The notes under the pieces: generated by a model
What the model was told of the DNA's origin: nothing
Databases searched by the model: none
The model's input: only the letters and a program-made list of their open reading frames with translations
Assembly: GCA_028023455.1 (NCBI GenBank)
Contig: JAQFVV010012404.1
Location: 13,565,421 to 13,629,420 of the forward strand
Direction of reading: 5' to 3'
From: Epiperipatus broadwayi
Taxonomy: Eukaryota > Onychophora > Udeonychophora > Euonychophora > Peripatidae
Length of the DNA stretch: 64,000 bases
Part shown: positions 12,969 to 25,365 of the stretch, piece after piece
Numbering within the stretch: the stretch's first letter is position 1
How the letters are laid out: every line of letters begins with the position of its first letter
Program-made: the position numbers and the translations under genes

Positions 12969-15900
12969 ATTTAGAACTTTTAATTTTTTTTCTTTAATTT
13001 TGTTTGAAAGTTTATGCTATATTGCATTCATACTAATACTACTATATTAATATAGCCTATGAATATCAACTAAACTTGTTGGATGCAAAGCATTCAAAAT
13101 ATTTCATGTAAAATAAATCTATTAAAGGAAGTTTGATTTATTAGATGTTTTGATTAATTATTAAATTAGTATTAGTTCTCTAATGTACTGTCGGTTAAAT
13201 ATAAAAAAAAAAAAACATGAAACAAATATCTTTCAATGCCAGAAGTTTTTAATTCAATTCCAAGTTACAAATTTACACTAAATATTCAACATTCACAATT
13301 GAAGCTATATGTAGGGTGTAATCAAATTTAGATTTTAAAAAAGTCATAATAAAAAATTACTAACATATTTATATATAGTGAAAATAAATGGTTATGACAT
13401 TTATTATTGTGTACATCTATTTTAAATATATTTAATGTTTCGAAATTAAATAAATGTTTTTGTTTACATATTTTAAAATATATAAAGTTAGATGTAATAT
13501 TGTTTGCTGTTAATTATGGTAGGAACACATTTATTTTTTTTTTTGTTTCATACGTAAAACTAAATATACATATAGAGATAAATTAATAATAATACGTCTG
13601 TGTTCAGTAGGTACGAAGTCCAGTTATGACGATGTAAACTCTTAAAGTAAATTAATTAAAATTTAAATTTCATTATTTTAAAATATAAAGTGATATTGAT
13701 TTTTTTTGGTTTCTTTAAAAGCTTGACTTAATTTAAATAATAAAAAAAATTAATTAGATTACAAGTAAGTTTGCAAGAATAAAGGAAGTTTATCTATGCC
13801 CAGATTATCATTTCGCTAGGACTTCTATGATATATCTTTAATAAATACAATTAAAGATTTATTTTACAGAAACATTACATTATAGATAAGGCAAAAACAA
13901 TTTATTTTATAAAATTTGAAAGTTCGTATAGAAAAAGTGGTGATATTTATCATTAGAATATGTTTATAAAATAAAATTATACTAGAAGAATCCAAAAATA
14001 AACTTAGTAAACATGTATCACATAGGAAAATTAAATATAGGAAAATTAATAAATGGAGTGATAAGTTTTTATATTTTATATGAAGAAAAATAAGATGTAT
14101 AAATAAATAATAGTTATATAAAAACACACATTAATATATATATATATGTACACACACATTAAAATAAACAATACTGATGCTTTGTGAATTCACTTATATT
14201 TCTATATTATTGTAACGGTCATTATTGTACATTCACGCAACAAAATCCAAAGTTTTGGCAAATTATCCCAAGGCTGATATAGATGAGAGGTTGAAACCTT
14301 GAATCCAATCGCACCTTAGCTCCTTCACCAATGCTCCAGGATTTACTACCTTAGGAAAGACATATATGAGGTTACACTCAGACTCTTTTCTTCACGCACC
14401 AGCAGTAGCAAAGAATGGAACATGAGACTCAGGGAATAAATGACTAAATTACTACATAAATAACTAAACACACACATCTAAGCTAATTAAATAATGCATA
14501 TTCGTATTGTAATGAAATATAAACTAAGTTATTGAGATATGGAGGGAATTGCAGCAGATTCGATAAAAGACAATACACCATATTATAATTCAATACAGTT
14601 AACAAAGATAATTAATAACAAATGCATTGATTTCATTCACAGGTGTTCACAATAGTGATGAGTGAATCATTACAAAATCTTATCATTATGCATTTAGAAT
14701 TTATTTATTATAAAAAGAGTTTATTAACAATTTTAATATCATTATCATGTATGATCAATCATGCCTTATTTATATTATGCCCTTCTTAGAGAGTTGCTAT
14801 GGTTAAATATGTAAGAGTGATGAATAATAATTGCATATTTTTATTAATAATACAAATCAAGCATTTATGTGCTCCCTATGCAGATTATTATATACATAAC
14901 TAGATTATAGGTTCAGATCAATGCTGAACTATGGAGGGGTGAACTGGAGCTTTGTAGTATGACTTCAGATACTACAGCACTATATATATATATATTACTA
15001 GAGATGTATGCATCTCGAATGTGCTGTTACTCATGGGATTTCTTACCATGTAAGCAGTTTCCGAGGGCCATGCAACTTGCTGTGAATTATGAGAACATTT
15101 AGTTCAGTGATCAAAGCAGCTTATATAACAATCTGGACCCTTGTGTTCCGTTCTAAAAGAGATCTGTCCAAACTCAGAAAGAATGGATCAAGATTAAATC
15201 AGAAGCCCATTTATATATGGAAACACACAGCAAGACAGAAATGCATGTATGTGCTTCCTAAAGACACACTTGCCATGCTAAATATAATATTAATTATTAA
15301 ACTTAATGTACACAAATTGTATAGTTTTGATCTGTGAAACTATCCTACCCCAGTTCATGAATTAACATTCTTAAAACATGCTAAAAGGATATTTAAAGTA
15401 ATCTAATTTATTGACAAATCTGCATAGTTTATACTATAACTCAAAGGAAAGCTAAAGTATATCTGGAACTTAAGCAATAATTATATGCTTTATAAATCAG
15501 TCTTGCATTTATTAACTAATTATTTTATTAATGTGCAAACTTGATTCTAACAACAATAATAAGCTAAGAAAAATAGCTTAATGAATATATTTAGGTTTTC
15601 AGAGCAGAGATTTATGTGTGTGTGTGTTAAAAAGTGACATTATTGAATTATGAGAGAGTTTATAATCATCTCTCCTCAAATTTTATTCATAGAATCAATC
15701 TCTGTTCTGAACTGGGCATAGCATAAATTATAAAATAAACATATATAAAACAAATAAGAAAGGTATGACTACAGTTTAACAAGCATTATGAGTTTAGAAT
15801 TTGATTTAAATAAAGACAGGCAAGTTTACAGGTATTATTTTAAAAGTTTAACATGATATTTTAACCATTTAAATTAGCTTTTAATTATAACATTTTTAAG

Positions 15901-18421
15901 ATTTTGAAGTTTGTGCACATCACAGTTTAGCTAGCTTAACTTTTAGATAGTTGATTAATAAATTTAATCAAAAGAGCTCTGCAGTTGAATGTTACCAATC
16001 TCTTCCTTGGTGAGCCCTTTCCATGTCATCAGGCACTGCTATCCATAACTGATCTGGTTCATATTCCTCTTCTGGGCTGGTGATTTGTTTACACCCTCTT
16101 TATAGCTGTAGACCTGTCCCTGCAAGGCAGACAGCAACTGGCTTTTTTTAGTTGCCAAACTTCATTTTCCAGTCAAGCCTTTTGACTGGCAACACTTACA
16201 ATATATAGATAATAAAGACAGAACCTCAATTACAAAAAAATGAGTTTTATACAAGCTCTGTCTACCCCCTATCAGCTATAAAATATGCTTACAACATTTT
16301 TGAAGATTAGCTATAATTTTATCTGGAGCTTAAAATCTATAAAATAAAACACTTGGCCTCTTTCTTTGTAAAAATCCTCATTCCCTAGTTCAAGAATTGT
16401 TCTTACTTCTCTTAATTTGATGACCCAGTTCTTTCTTAAGAATTTCAACTTTATTTTACAATAGAGTTTGGCTCAAACATTGTTCTTAGCTTATTATCTT
16501 TTCTTTCCTTTTTTTAAAAAACAATTTAAAATTCCAATATGAGTTTTATTAGTTATCTGCAGGTGTCTTTCTAAGAACTTACAACTTTTTTTAAAAACAG
16601 ATTTAAGTTTGTAAACATCTTACTATATATGTGTGGGACATCCCCCCCCCAGGAATTGAAATTTATATGTTAAGGCAAGTAAATGAACATTTTTTTAACT
16701 TATGATATTTCAAATCTATATTGATTTAAAGAGTGGTAATGCCTTTAAACCTATTGTATTATAGCTTCTTTCACACACACATATATATATATATGGTTCC
16801 ACACATATAACAATGTCTACACAATTTATTTTAATTCTACATTTAAAATTTATTTTAACATACATGCTTTAAACATACGCACATAAATATTACAATATAT
16901 GCTAACATAAACTATGTGCACATATATGCAAATACCCATTATACACACTATTTATAATCAAGTTGAGTTAATATACATGGACTTGGGGGATTTGAAAGGG
17001 GGAAAAGATGCTATGATGTGACATAGTAGGTGAAATAAGATAGTATATAAAACAGACCATTTCATTATTAATATCAATGTTTAAAAAATATATTTATTGA
17101 AATATTTCTATGTAATTATATGCATGTTTAATTAAATTTCTGATCATGAAATTGCTATAACATTGATAATTCTTCCTTTGGTCACTTCAACTTTAATTCA
17201 CTTTCTTGCAGTTGTCTTTAACAAATTATTTGCTGGTTCGCAAGATCTCAACAATATATAGTGAAACCTAACATAAAGAAGTCAATAATGTGAGAACATG
17301 TGAGAATGCTCATTTTTTGGTTTAGATTTTGAAAATGTATATTTTCCATAGTTTTTTAATATATTTATGTTTATGAAATATTACAAGCTTATCTGTGATT
17401 ATTCTCACATTTTATTCAAATGCATTTGCTTTTTAAAAAAAAGTCAAGAGAAAAAGTAATAACTTAGAGCAAACAAGTTGTGACTGGCAAAAAGTAAAGC
17501 CTTAATAATGAACCTAGCAGTTATTATTTGTCATTTTAAAAATAATTATAAATGGAAAGTTAAATTTTGAAATACAATTTTCTTGCTTTATGTAATTTTT
17601 AACTATAATTTATTCACATTTTAGAAATGAAGTTAAATAGCTTTTATTTCATTCTTTAAATATTTTTATTAGCAATCATAGCTAAAAATGCAATAACAAA
17701 AAGTTTTATTACTTGTTTTCTATATTTAAAAAATTAAATTATTATTTTTAAAAAATGATTTTCATTTGTAAATTTACATTTCTAAAAAATAATTTTAAAT
17801 TTGTGGAAATCTAATTAAAAAAATAAGGGTTAATTTGTTAAAATATAATTTGGAAATTTAATTCAAATGGCTGCTGGAAAAAATGCAAAATTGCAGAAAG
17901 GCTACTCTGTTTATTGTTATGTATATCACATTTAAGATATAAATCAATCAAATTAAAGGTTATACAAACAACAAATATATTATTTAATTAAGAAAATATT
18001 CCAAAAATACCTATGTTAGGCTGAAGATGGCAATAAAATATTGTTAAAATAAACTTTTTTTTTGCAGTAAGTAGTATGATATTTATTATTATAGAACTTT
18101 TATTTTATTTATATACATACAAAAAAAAACACAATGGTTTATATTTATTTTCACTTTGTGATCAACATCTAAAAATATATAATAATATAAATAGCTACAA
18201 AAAAGTAATAATATGAATTAATATTTATTTAAAATTTTATTTATTTTGTAAAAAAATTTTTAATATTTTAAAGTTTAATTTATAGATTTTAATTTGAAGT
18301 AAATATATATATGAACAGAAGGTTAACTTGTTGGTATTTATAATTCAAAGAAATATTTTAAATACAAACAGTTCATTATTTATATTTAAAAATAATTAAA
18401 AATTACCCATATTTACTCTAT

Positions 18422-18485
<64 letters not shown>

Positions 18486-20235
18486 TTATAGATATATCAT
18501 TTGTTATAATACATATAATATATAAACCAAAATAAAGTATATGCATGCATTGTATTGAATTACAGCTTAATACTTAATATTTTTATGTGGTTCATTAGTT
18601 AAAAGAAAATAGAGTAAGAAAGATAAATAGAATTTTTTTAATACTGGAGTAGAGTTTCCTCCAGGGATCATTTGATTAGTATATTGGTATTTTGTCCTAA
18701 TAACAAAGACAGAAATGTTACATTTCTCTGCTTTCTGCAGCAAAATTAAAATATAATTTTTGATAAATAATAAGTACATTAAATGAATTTAATGTAAAAG
18801 ATCTACTCATATTATATGTGCATAAATTTTGGCAATATATGGTAAGAAATATGACTATATAAATGTAACAAAAACAAAATATTAATATATACATTACATT
18901 TTATCTTTTTTTATTCTTCTGTTTCTGTATTTTTTGTATATATTTTATATAGTTGATTTTTAGCTAGTTTCTATGGCTCAGAAATCTTTGCCACTATGTT
19001 CTCAGAGTTTATTCTTTCTATCTGTCAAACATTGGTTTCTCAATTGAACAGATATTTTTACACATTTATGCTCTAAGGGATAGTATTTATTTCATCTTAG
19101 ATTATACAATCAGATGTATAAAACACAACTTTCCCAGCTCAACAATCAAACAATTTTTAGTTTTAGAACCTATCTTTTGGCATAATAATATGTAAACTAC
19201 TAATAATAGTACATCTGAAAAATATTTTAAACACAATTGATTACTTCATTTGTATCATTGGCATATTATATTATAATTCTTTGTTATCTTAAAAACAACT
19301 TAATCTTTTTCTCAATAAATTTGTTTACTTTGTTTTCTTAAATTTTTATCTAAAATTGTTTTAAACATTTTATATTATTAAAAAATAACTTCATTAACTT
19401 TGCTTAAATTTTTAAGTCAATAATTTTATACATTTATTGCAAAATATAACTTTGAATTACAAGCTTTTCTCCTGAATTTGTATAAAACTATTACTGTGGT
19501 CATTATACAAATTGTCCAATAATTTATAATTTAAACTTATTTTTACTGTTATAGAATAATTTTTTTAAGTAATTACTTTTCTCTCCCATCCTCCCTCCCC
19601 ATTCATAAATGAAAATTAAGTTAATTATATATATCCTGTAATTTTTTTGGAGATGGTAAAAATGAGTTACTCATCTAGTTTTAATATTTCAAAGCATACA
19701 TGTGCAAATAAATGAACAAAACATAAATCATTTTAAATTTTTATCACCATATTGCCTGCTTAATTCTTTCAGAGTCAACCAAATCCAAATTTTCCAATAG
19801 ATTCTAGTGATGAAAATTTTTACTATGATACCATGTTTGATTTTTTTTTTGCAATTAAATCCTTTTTATGAATATTACAAAATTTATTTATAGGCTATAT
19901 TATAAATGAAAACTTAATATTTTAAAATTGTGAAAATAAGTATCTAACTGAAAATCTTACTGATAACAAAGGCAATATTGTTATTGGCTTCATGATATTT
20001 ATTTAAAAAAGTTAAAAGAATGAAATATTAGATATTAGAATTTTATGTTGTTAAAAATGATATATTTAGAATTAGTTATCATCAAAGAAACAAAAACAAT
20101 TCTAAAAGTTAATAAATTATTAATTCTTATTAAAATATTTCACTTATAGTTTTTACAAAAATGATTTTCTTTTTAGCCTCTAGTGGCTTTTCTGTGATAA
20201 TTTCCGGTTTCCACAATGTACTTTGTATAGTTTTA
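12969..20235. other. Long stretch without a recognisable gene
   Basis: No protein domain is recognised. Two patches are less AT-rich than their surroundings and look like parts of unknown repeats: 14200-15340 (includes the words CACGCACCAGCAGTAGCAAAG near 14396 and an 82-codon open frame at 15089-15337 of unknown type) and 15960-16230, whose minus strand contains CTGCCTTGCAGGGACAGG. A run of nine or more C lies near 16645. The AT microsatellites near 14142 and 16782 and the TAA array at 18422 are the only simple repeats of note. Confidence 0.5.
18422..18484 (+). repeat. (TAA)n microsatellite
   Basis: About 20 uninterrupted TAA/ATA units are visible. There is no associated element end that I can identify. 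Confidence 0.95.
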
Positions 20236-20600
20236 TATTGGACTATTTCCATCATCTAATGTATGTATTGAATGTCTTTAGAAAAATTTAACTTTATTTA
20301 AATATTCCAAATATGTTCAACTGTTAGTAATAGCACATCAAACAGATTAGTATATGCACAAAGTTTCAAGAGGTATTAGTCTCCCCTCTTTTTCAGGTGT
20401 TGCTGGTGTGACCAGTGATAGTACTAGCATGGGATTCAAACCTGGATCCTTAGATTCTTGGATTTTTTAATTTTAAAATAATGCTCTAATCAACTGAGCC
20501 ATCCTGCCAAAGGCAACAGTCTGTAGTAAATTTTATATGCTTATCTATGAGGTTCCTGATTTCTCCACTTTTTCCTATAAGCAAAGTTGATTAGTGATTT

Positions 20601-20903
20601 TTATACATTATGTATAGTCACATTGGGTTGGCTTATGGAATTTTTTGCCATTGTCATGTGAGCAGTTTTTTTAAATTTTCTTCTTTGTATCTTTTCTTCT
20701 CTATCCAATATTTTTGTATTTTCCCAATTAAACTTATGTTCATTGGCACATACATGTTCTGCTACCTTAGACACATATGTTTTCTCTCTTCTAATCATCA
20801 GATTGTATTTTTGCAAGCACTTTTCAATGAGACAACTGGTCTCACCAATATATGTTCTTGCAAATTTATATGGTATTTCATAGATGCAGTTTTTTCTTTT
20901 CAT
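20601..20903 (-). pseudogene. GIY-YIG endonuclease end of a Penelope-like element, left arm
   Basis: The frame is 100 codons long and is the C-terminal part of a Penelope-type polyprotein, the cleavage domain that makes the target nick. It reads NCIYEIPYKFARTYIGETS at residues 5-23, which carries the GIY-YIG type 'YIGET' motif; the family usually shows a Cys-x-Cys pair just before it, and here that pair reads Y-K-F, so it is lost. Residues 28-60 (around LQKYNLMIRREKTYVSKVAE, then HVCANEHKFNWENTKIL) match the following part of the domain, where families usually have an R..EHK helix and an A.H....H.F.W block. The reverse-transcriptase part is absent because the copy is truncated at the palindrome centre. 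With no upstream RT and a changed metal-binding pair it should be inactive. Confidence 0.75.
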
Positions 20904-21167
20904 CTATGAAATACCATGTGAATGTGAAACAACATGTATTGGTGGACCAGTTACTCCATTGAAAAGCACTTGCAAGAACACAAACTGATGATTAGAAGAA
21001 AGAAAACAGATTTGTCTAAGGTAGCACAATATGTATGTGCCAATGAAAATATGTTCAATTGGGAAAATACAAAAATATTGGATAGAGAAGAAAAAGTAGA
21101 AAAAAGAAAATTTAAAGAAGCTGTTCACATGACAATGGCAAAAAATCCACAATCCAACTCAGTGTGA
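20899..21167 (+). pseudogene. GIY-YIG endonuclease end of a Penelope-like element, right arm
   Basis: This is the mirror copy. Its early frame reads IYEIPCECETTCIGGP, keeping the Cys-x-Cys pair that the left arm lost but changing YIGET to CIGGP. A frameshift then moves the rest to the frame open at 20934-21167, which reads LQEHKLMIRRKKTDLSKVAQ and then a YVCANENMFNWENTKIL block. Neither arm alone has a complete set of key residues. Shared truncation with the left arm means both lack the reverse transcriptase. A continuation open frame at 21201-21434, ending EEEGRLIHLETLCIY, runs through the 3' untranslated tRNA-like part and is not thought to be coding. Confidence 0.7.
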
Positions 21168-21553
21168 CTATACATAATGTATGGAAACCACTAATCAACT
21201 TTGCTTTTAGGAAAAAGTGGAAAAATCAGGAGGAACCTCATAGATAAGTATATGAAATTACTACAGACTGTTGTCTTTGGCAGGATGACTCGGTTAGAGC
21301 ATTACCTTAAAATTCAAAAATTAAGAATCTATGGACCCAGGTTTGAATCACATGCTAGTACTATCACTGATCAGGCCAGTAACACTGAAGAAGAGGGGAG
21401 ACTAATACATCTTGAAACATTGTGCATATACTAACCTGTTTGATGTGCTATTACTAACAATTGAATGTATTTGGAATATTTAAATAAAGTTAAATTTTTC
21501 TAAAGACATTCAATACATACATTAGATGATGGAAATAGTCCAATATAAAAAAA

Positions 21554-22203
21554 CAACTAGAAAAACATCATCACAAACCTTCAGGAAAATACTTTGCATA
21601 CTTTCTAAGAGCTATCGATTTAAAAATAAAATGTTTTCAAAGACAAATTTCCCCTAGTGAGATGGCTTTTGGTTTAATAATAAATCTTTTACAAAAATGT
21701 TGCATCATAGTCATTAACAATTACTGAAAATCATGTTTGTGTGGCATTTAGACACAGAGTAAATGAGTCTAAAGCATCAGCTAATCACAAATTGCCACCT
21801 CTTTCTTAATTTTGTCAGAACAATAGAATATGCTGCCAATCACAGACAAAGATCCATAAAGTTTTTATACTACTGACATGTCTCAGGATTTTTTTTAAAT
21901 TAATACATTAAAAATGGAACTTCATAGAAAGAATCACTGCAGCCTGTCACATACTGTAATTTATCATATACAATGTTTTAAACTAACACAGAAAAGTAGC
22001 AATCACAGCATCATCACACTAACTTAAATGTCAAATCTGATAATGCTATCACAACTTATTTTTGAGAAGCAGTTAAATGTATTATTAGAATAAATATTTG
22101 CTTCAAATGCTTAAATTTACTTGCACATAAATTATTACTACCAGCAACCTTTCTCCATTCCAACTCCAAGAGAAAATGATAAGACATAATGATAACAATA
22201 ATA
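21554..22203. other. Stretch without a recognisable gene
   Basis: No domain or repeat I can name lies between the Penelope palindrome and the SINE. It is AT-rich with some short runs. Confidence 0.5.
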
Positions 22204-22212
22204 ATACACTAG

Positions 22213-22315
22213 TCAAGCATTAGCATAGCTGCCTTCCAAGCAGCTGGCCCAAGCATCTGGATCGGGTTCACTTCCCAGTCAATGCATTTGACACATGAAA
22301 AAAAAACAAACAGTC
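22213..22315 (+). mobile_element. tRNA-derived SINE, copy 2, with 9-bp target-site duplication
   Basis: The plus strand reads TCAAGCATTAGCATAGCTGC, then CGGGTTCACTTCCC (B box) and AATGCATTTGACACATGAAA with an A-rich tail. The direct repeat atacactag flanks it at 22204-22212 and 22316-22324. It shares head, B box and tail with the copies at 2.6 and 26.7 kb, but its A box is the most decayed of the three. Confidence 0.8.
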
Positions 22316-22324
22316 ATACACTAG

Positions 22325-22613
22325 AAATGAATTTTGTTATCACTATACAAAGCAATCAGCAAACCACAAATATATCCATAGGTAAAAATGATTCATTATT
22401 CAGTTTATTTGATATTTTATGTTTCTTTTTGAAATACTTCAACAACTGTCTAATTGCAATAGTCAAATGTATTTTCTGCCATATCTTCCCAATAAAAACA
22501 ACCAACATTGTACTTCTTTAGAATTTCTGTTAATACTCCTTATAACATAAATGAGCTCTATCTCTCACACAAAAATCATATATAAATTTACTGTAAAACA
22601 CTTTTTTAGGAAG

Positions 22614-22649
<36 letters not shown>

Positions 22650-22664
22650 CTTCCTAAAAATATA

Positions 22665-22699
<35 letters not shown>

Positions 22700-24110
22700 C
22701 TTTATAAGAATGTATGATATTTTAAACCCTGGGATTAATGAGTGTCAGGAATAACAACCAACTATTTTTAAATTCAATATCCTAACTAAAAATGGTCAGA
22801 CTGAATATCCAGCCATACTTCCCTGGCTATTATTTCCATCAAATGTCTAAGTACAATGAGGTTCTATCTCTTGCCACTATAAATATGCTATTCATTTATT
22901 TTAAACATATCTGCTATAATGCAGATTAGGAGATCATCTCCACAACGAAAATAATCTATAAGTTGGGTCAAATCTCTCCCTAGCTTCTCAGAGGTTAACA
23001 TCTCCATTTATCCACTACTAGATCAAAAGAAAAACATGCCAATGCTTAACAGTATATATGCGAAATGAACAGATAAACTTAAAATAATATAAATATATTA
23101 AAATAAAATTTACTTACAATATTTATATACCTTATATGATACTTAGAGATAAAAACAATGCATAAAAAAGTAAAATAAACATATATCTGAGAAAATACAT
23201 TTAATTAGATTAAATTTAACATATGAGTTCCTATATATTTAAATCATTATTTAACTACAACAGTATAAAGTAAAACTGACAAAATATCAATCAATCGATA
23301 GCAGATATATACAAGTTACAATAAATATTAACTATAATGAGAAATTAATTCTAAATCCTATTTGTTTTAGGTTCATAAAAAATATTTTAAGCAAAAAAAT
23401 AAATAAATACATATTTAAAAGAAAAACAATATGTTAAAATTATTTAGAGAATATTAATATCACATTTAATATTTGTTATAAATATTATTATTCATTTTTC
23501 CTTACCATAGGATCAGAATTCTGATTATACACTTTACTAAAATTATAGGTTTGAACCTTTTAAAAAATAATCTGTAAGACAGTTTTGAAAGTTTAAGGCT
23601 TCTTGGGTTATTCTCTGGATAGAATGATGGTATAACTAGATCATGCAGTTCATCATGAATAAGGTGATAAAAATCATATGAAAAATTATAATTAATGCTA
23701 CTTCTAGATCCTCAATAGTTGTTGCTGCATGTTCAAATGAGACCCTTTTAAAATTGGCATCTATAGGAAATTATATATAGTTGACTAATGTACTAATTAG
23801 ATTTTTTTTAACCCATCATAATATGACTTTCAGCTATTGCATGGTTTTCTATCTTTGCTGTGTTAATAATTCCTATGTTAGTTAGCTCATCATTTTAAAC
23901 AGTTTAATTTTTTGGGATGCTGTTAAACAGAGTTTTTGTTGGTTGAAATGATAAAAAGTCATTTTATATATATATATATATAAAAAGTTGACTTCTCTCA
24001 CAACTTTGTTTTTTTATGCTATTCCAAATTATATGTAATAAATCTTGGAACATTTATTTATTATTATAAATTAATTTAAACAATAAAGTATATTCTTTTT
24101 TCTATAATAT
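22325..24110. other. AT-rich stretch without a gene
   Basis: Contains the palindromic TA tract at 22603-22660 and a second TA tract to about 22696; a short TA run near 23966 is also visible. The open frame at 22282-22521 overlaps the SINE and is not credible as a gene. Confidence 0.5.
22603..22696. repeat. Perfect palindrome built on (TA)n
   Basis: TTTTAGGAAGTTATATA is followed by (TA)n and its exact inverse ending TATATAACTTCCTAAAAA at 22660, giving a cruciform-capable palindrome of nearly 58 bp. A further (TA)n of about 30 bp follows at 22669-22696. The unique GGAAGT/ACTTCC shoulders make it more than a plain microsatellite. Confidence 0.9.
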
Positions 24111-24149
24111 ATATATAACTCGGTGCTTGTATTATAGATAAAGATGGCA

Positions 24150-25365
24150 TTGGATGGTGCTGTTTTCACGCTAAAACTATAAAATATGAACATTCACGGG
24201 CCTTTGATTTTAATAATTTTTCTGTGCTTTTTTGTAATGCGAAAATAAAAACAAAACAAAATCGTCTTTTTTAAATACTATTTTTTATTAACGTATACAA
24301 TTTAAATGATAATAATAAATGTAAAATAAAATCAACAAATTACAATTTGATTCGTGTTTTTTATATCGTATACTTTTTAAATTGTGTTACGGCTTTTTTT
24401 AATCAATTTTCTAGCGGATATTTTTTTACTTGTGTTACAACATTTTTGGTTGTTGTTTAACTAAAAAATAATAATCAGAATAAAAATAAAAGTTGTTACA
24501 GTTAGATTTAGGGTTAGGTTTAGGGTTAGTTTAGGGTTAGATTTACGGTTAGTTTTAGGGTTAGTTTAGGGTTAGGTTAATAATCGTAATAAAAATAAAA
24601 GTTGTTACGGTTAGATTTAGGGTTAGTTTAGGGTTAGGTTTAGGGTTAGTTTTAGGGTTAGGTTTAGAGTTAGTTTTAGAGTTAGTGTTCTGTTTGTTTG
24701 TAAGGCTAAAATAAAAAAATTCAAAATCGTAACGTACTCGGACAGAAGAAAGAAACTCAAACTTTTTTAAACAACAACAAACACATGCAAATGTCTTCTT
24801 TACTTATTAAACATGTTTATAATATTTGCTTTTTATTAAATTTACAAAAAAAACCTGTATATTTGGACTTTTCTTACTGGATATTTTTTTCATACCGCTC
24901 TTTTTTACTTCAAAAATATACAGATGGTAGAATGTTCTTTGTCTCGTGGAATGTTACTAACAGTCCGTTACTTGACACGTTACCTAATTGCAACTCAATA
25001 AAAACATAGATATTTAACATTTTCCCAAATAAAAGTTCAATACAGTACATTGTAAAAAGCCTTATAATTATTGTTTTAAAAAGTTTGAACATTTCAATAG
25101 TTTAAAATAAAAAAAAATCCAATGAAAACAACATTTCAATACAATTCAAATACAAACTCTCTCATCAAGCTGTAATTATTTTATAAATTGTGCGAATTTG
25201 GAAAATGTATTTGCTGTTATGCCACATACATGCTGTACTGTGACGCAACATAGCACCCTGCATTCTGTAGCACAACAAAAAAGTTGTATTATAGAAAACG
25301 CGGGTTCGAACATGTCAGCTACAGAAACAGCATTTTTATGTGTTTTGGTGTGAAAACCGTGCCAT
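24150..25365. mobile_element. Possible DNA-transposon remnant enclosing telomere-like repeats
   Basis: The words GGTGCTGTTTTCACGCTAAA at 24156-24175 and, inverted, TTTTGGTGTGAAAACCGTGCC at 25343-25363 form imperfect inverted repeats about 1.2 kb apart. Sequence between them is distinctly richer in CpG than the surroundings near the left end. A 74-codon open frame (24785-25009) lies inside and matches nothing I know. No transposase and no clear target-site duplication were seen, so this is a tentative call; two unrelated repeats facing each other is the alternative. Confidence 0.35.
24500..24685 (+). repeat. Two blocks of degenerate telomere-like repeat
   Basis: Nine exact TTAGGG hexamers are present, in units of roughly 10-13 bp of the form TTTAGGGTTAG, with variants TTACGG and TTAGAG. 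The array is in two blocks (24500-24577 and 24607-24685), each preceded by AATAAAAATAAAAGTTGTTAC, so the block plus leader was duplicated. The regular longer unit differs from a simple (TTAGGG)n telomere. Confidence 0.85.

Larger units (their letters stand above)
20236..21553. mobile_element. Two Penelope-like element 3' ends in head-to-head orientation (large palindrome)
   Basis: Two 5'-truncated copies of one Penelope-like element lie back to back, giving inverted arms of about 650 bp each with a centre near 20895. From the centre outward each arm carries the C-terminal GIY-YIG endonuclease region, then a 3' untranslated part with a tRNA-like block (minus arm: GGCAGGATGGCTCAGTTGAT, A-box-like, and CCAGGTTTGAATCCC, B-box-like), and then the same end sequence finishing in GTCCAATATA. 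Both copies begin at the same place, CATCTATGAAATACCA, so the centre itself is a perfect 16-bp inverted repeat with a short spacer. Penelope-like elements are known to occur as inverted or tandem partial copies, which this fits. The arms differ at scattered sites, so the structure is not recent. Confidence 0.85.

Noticed and set aside
15089-15337. 82-codon open frame in a less AT-rich patch
   Set aside because: Matches no family I know, and has no splice or promoter context; it is more likely part of an unknown repeat than a gene.
20610-20909. 99-codon plus-strand frame opposite the Penelope endonuclease
   Set aside because: It is the antisense shadow of the minus-strand GIY-YIG frame; the mirror shadow at 20904-21152 on the minus strand was rejected for the same reason.
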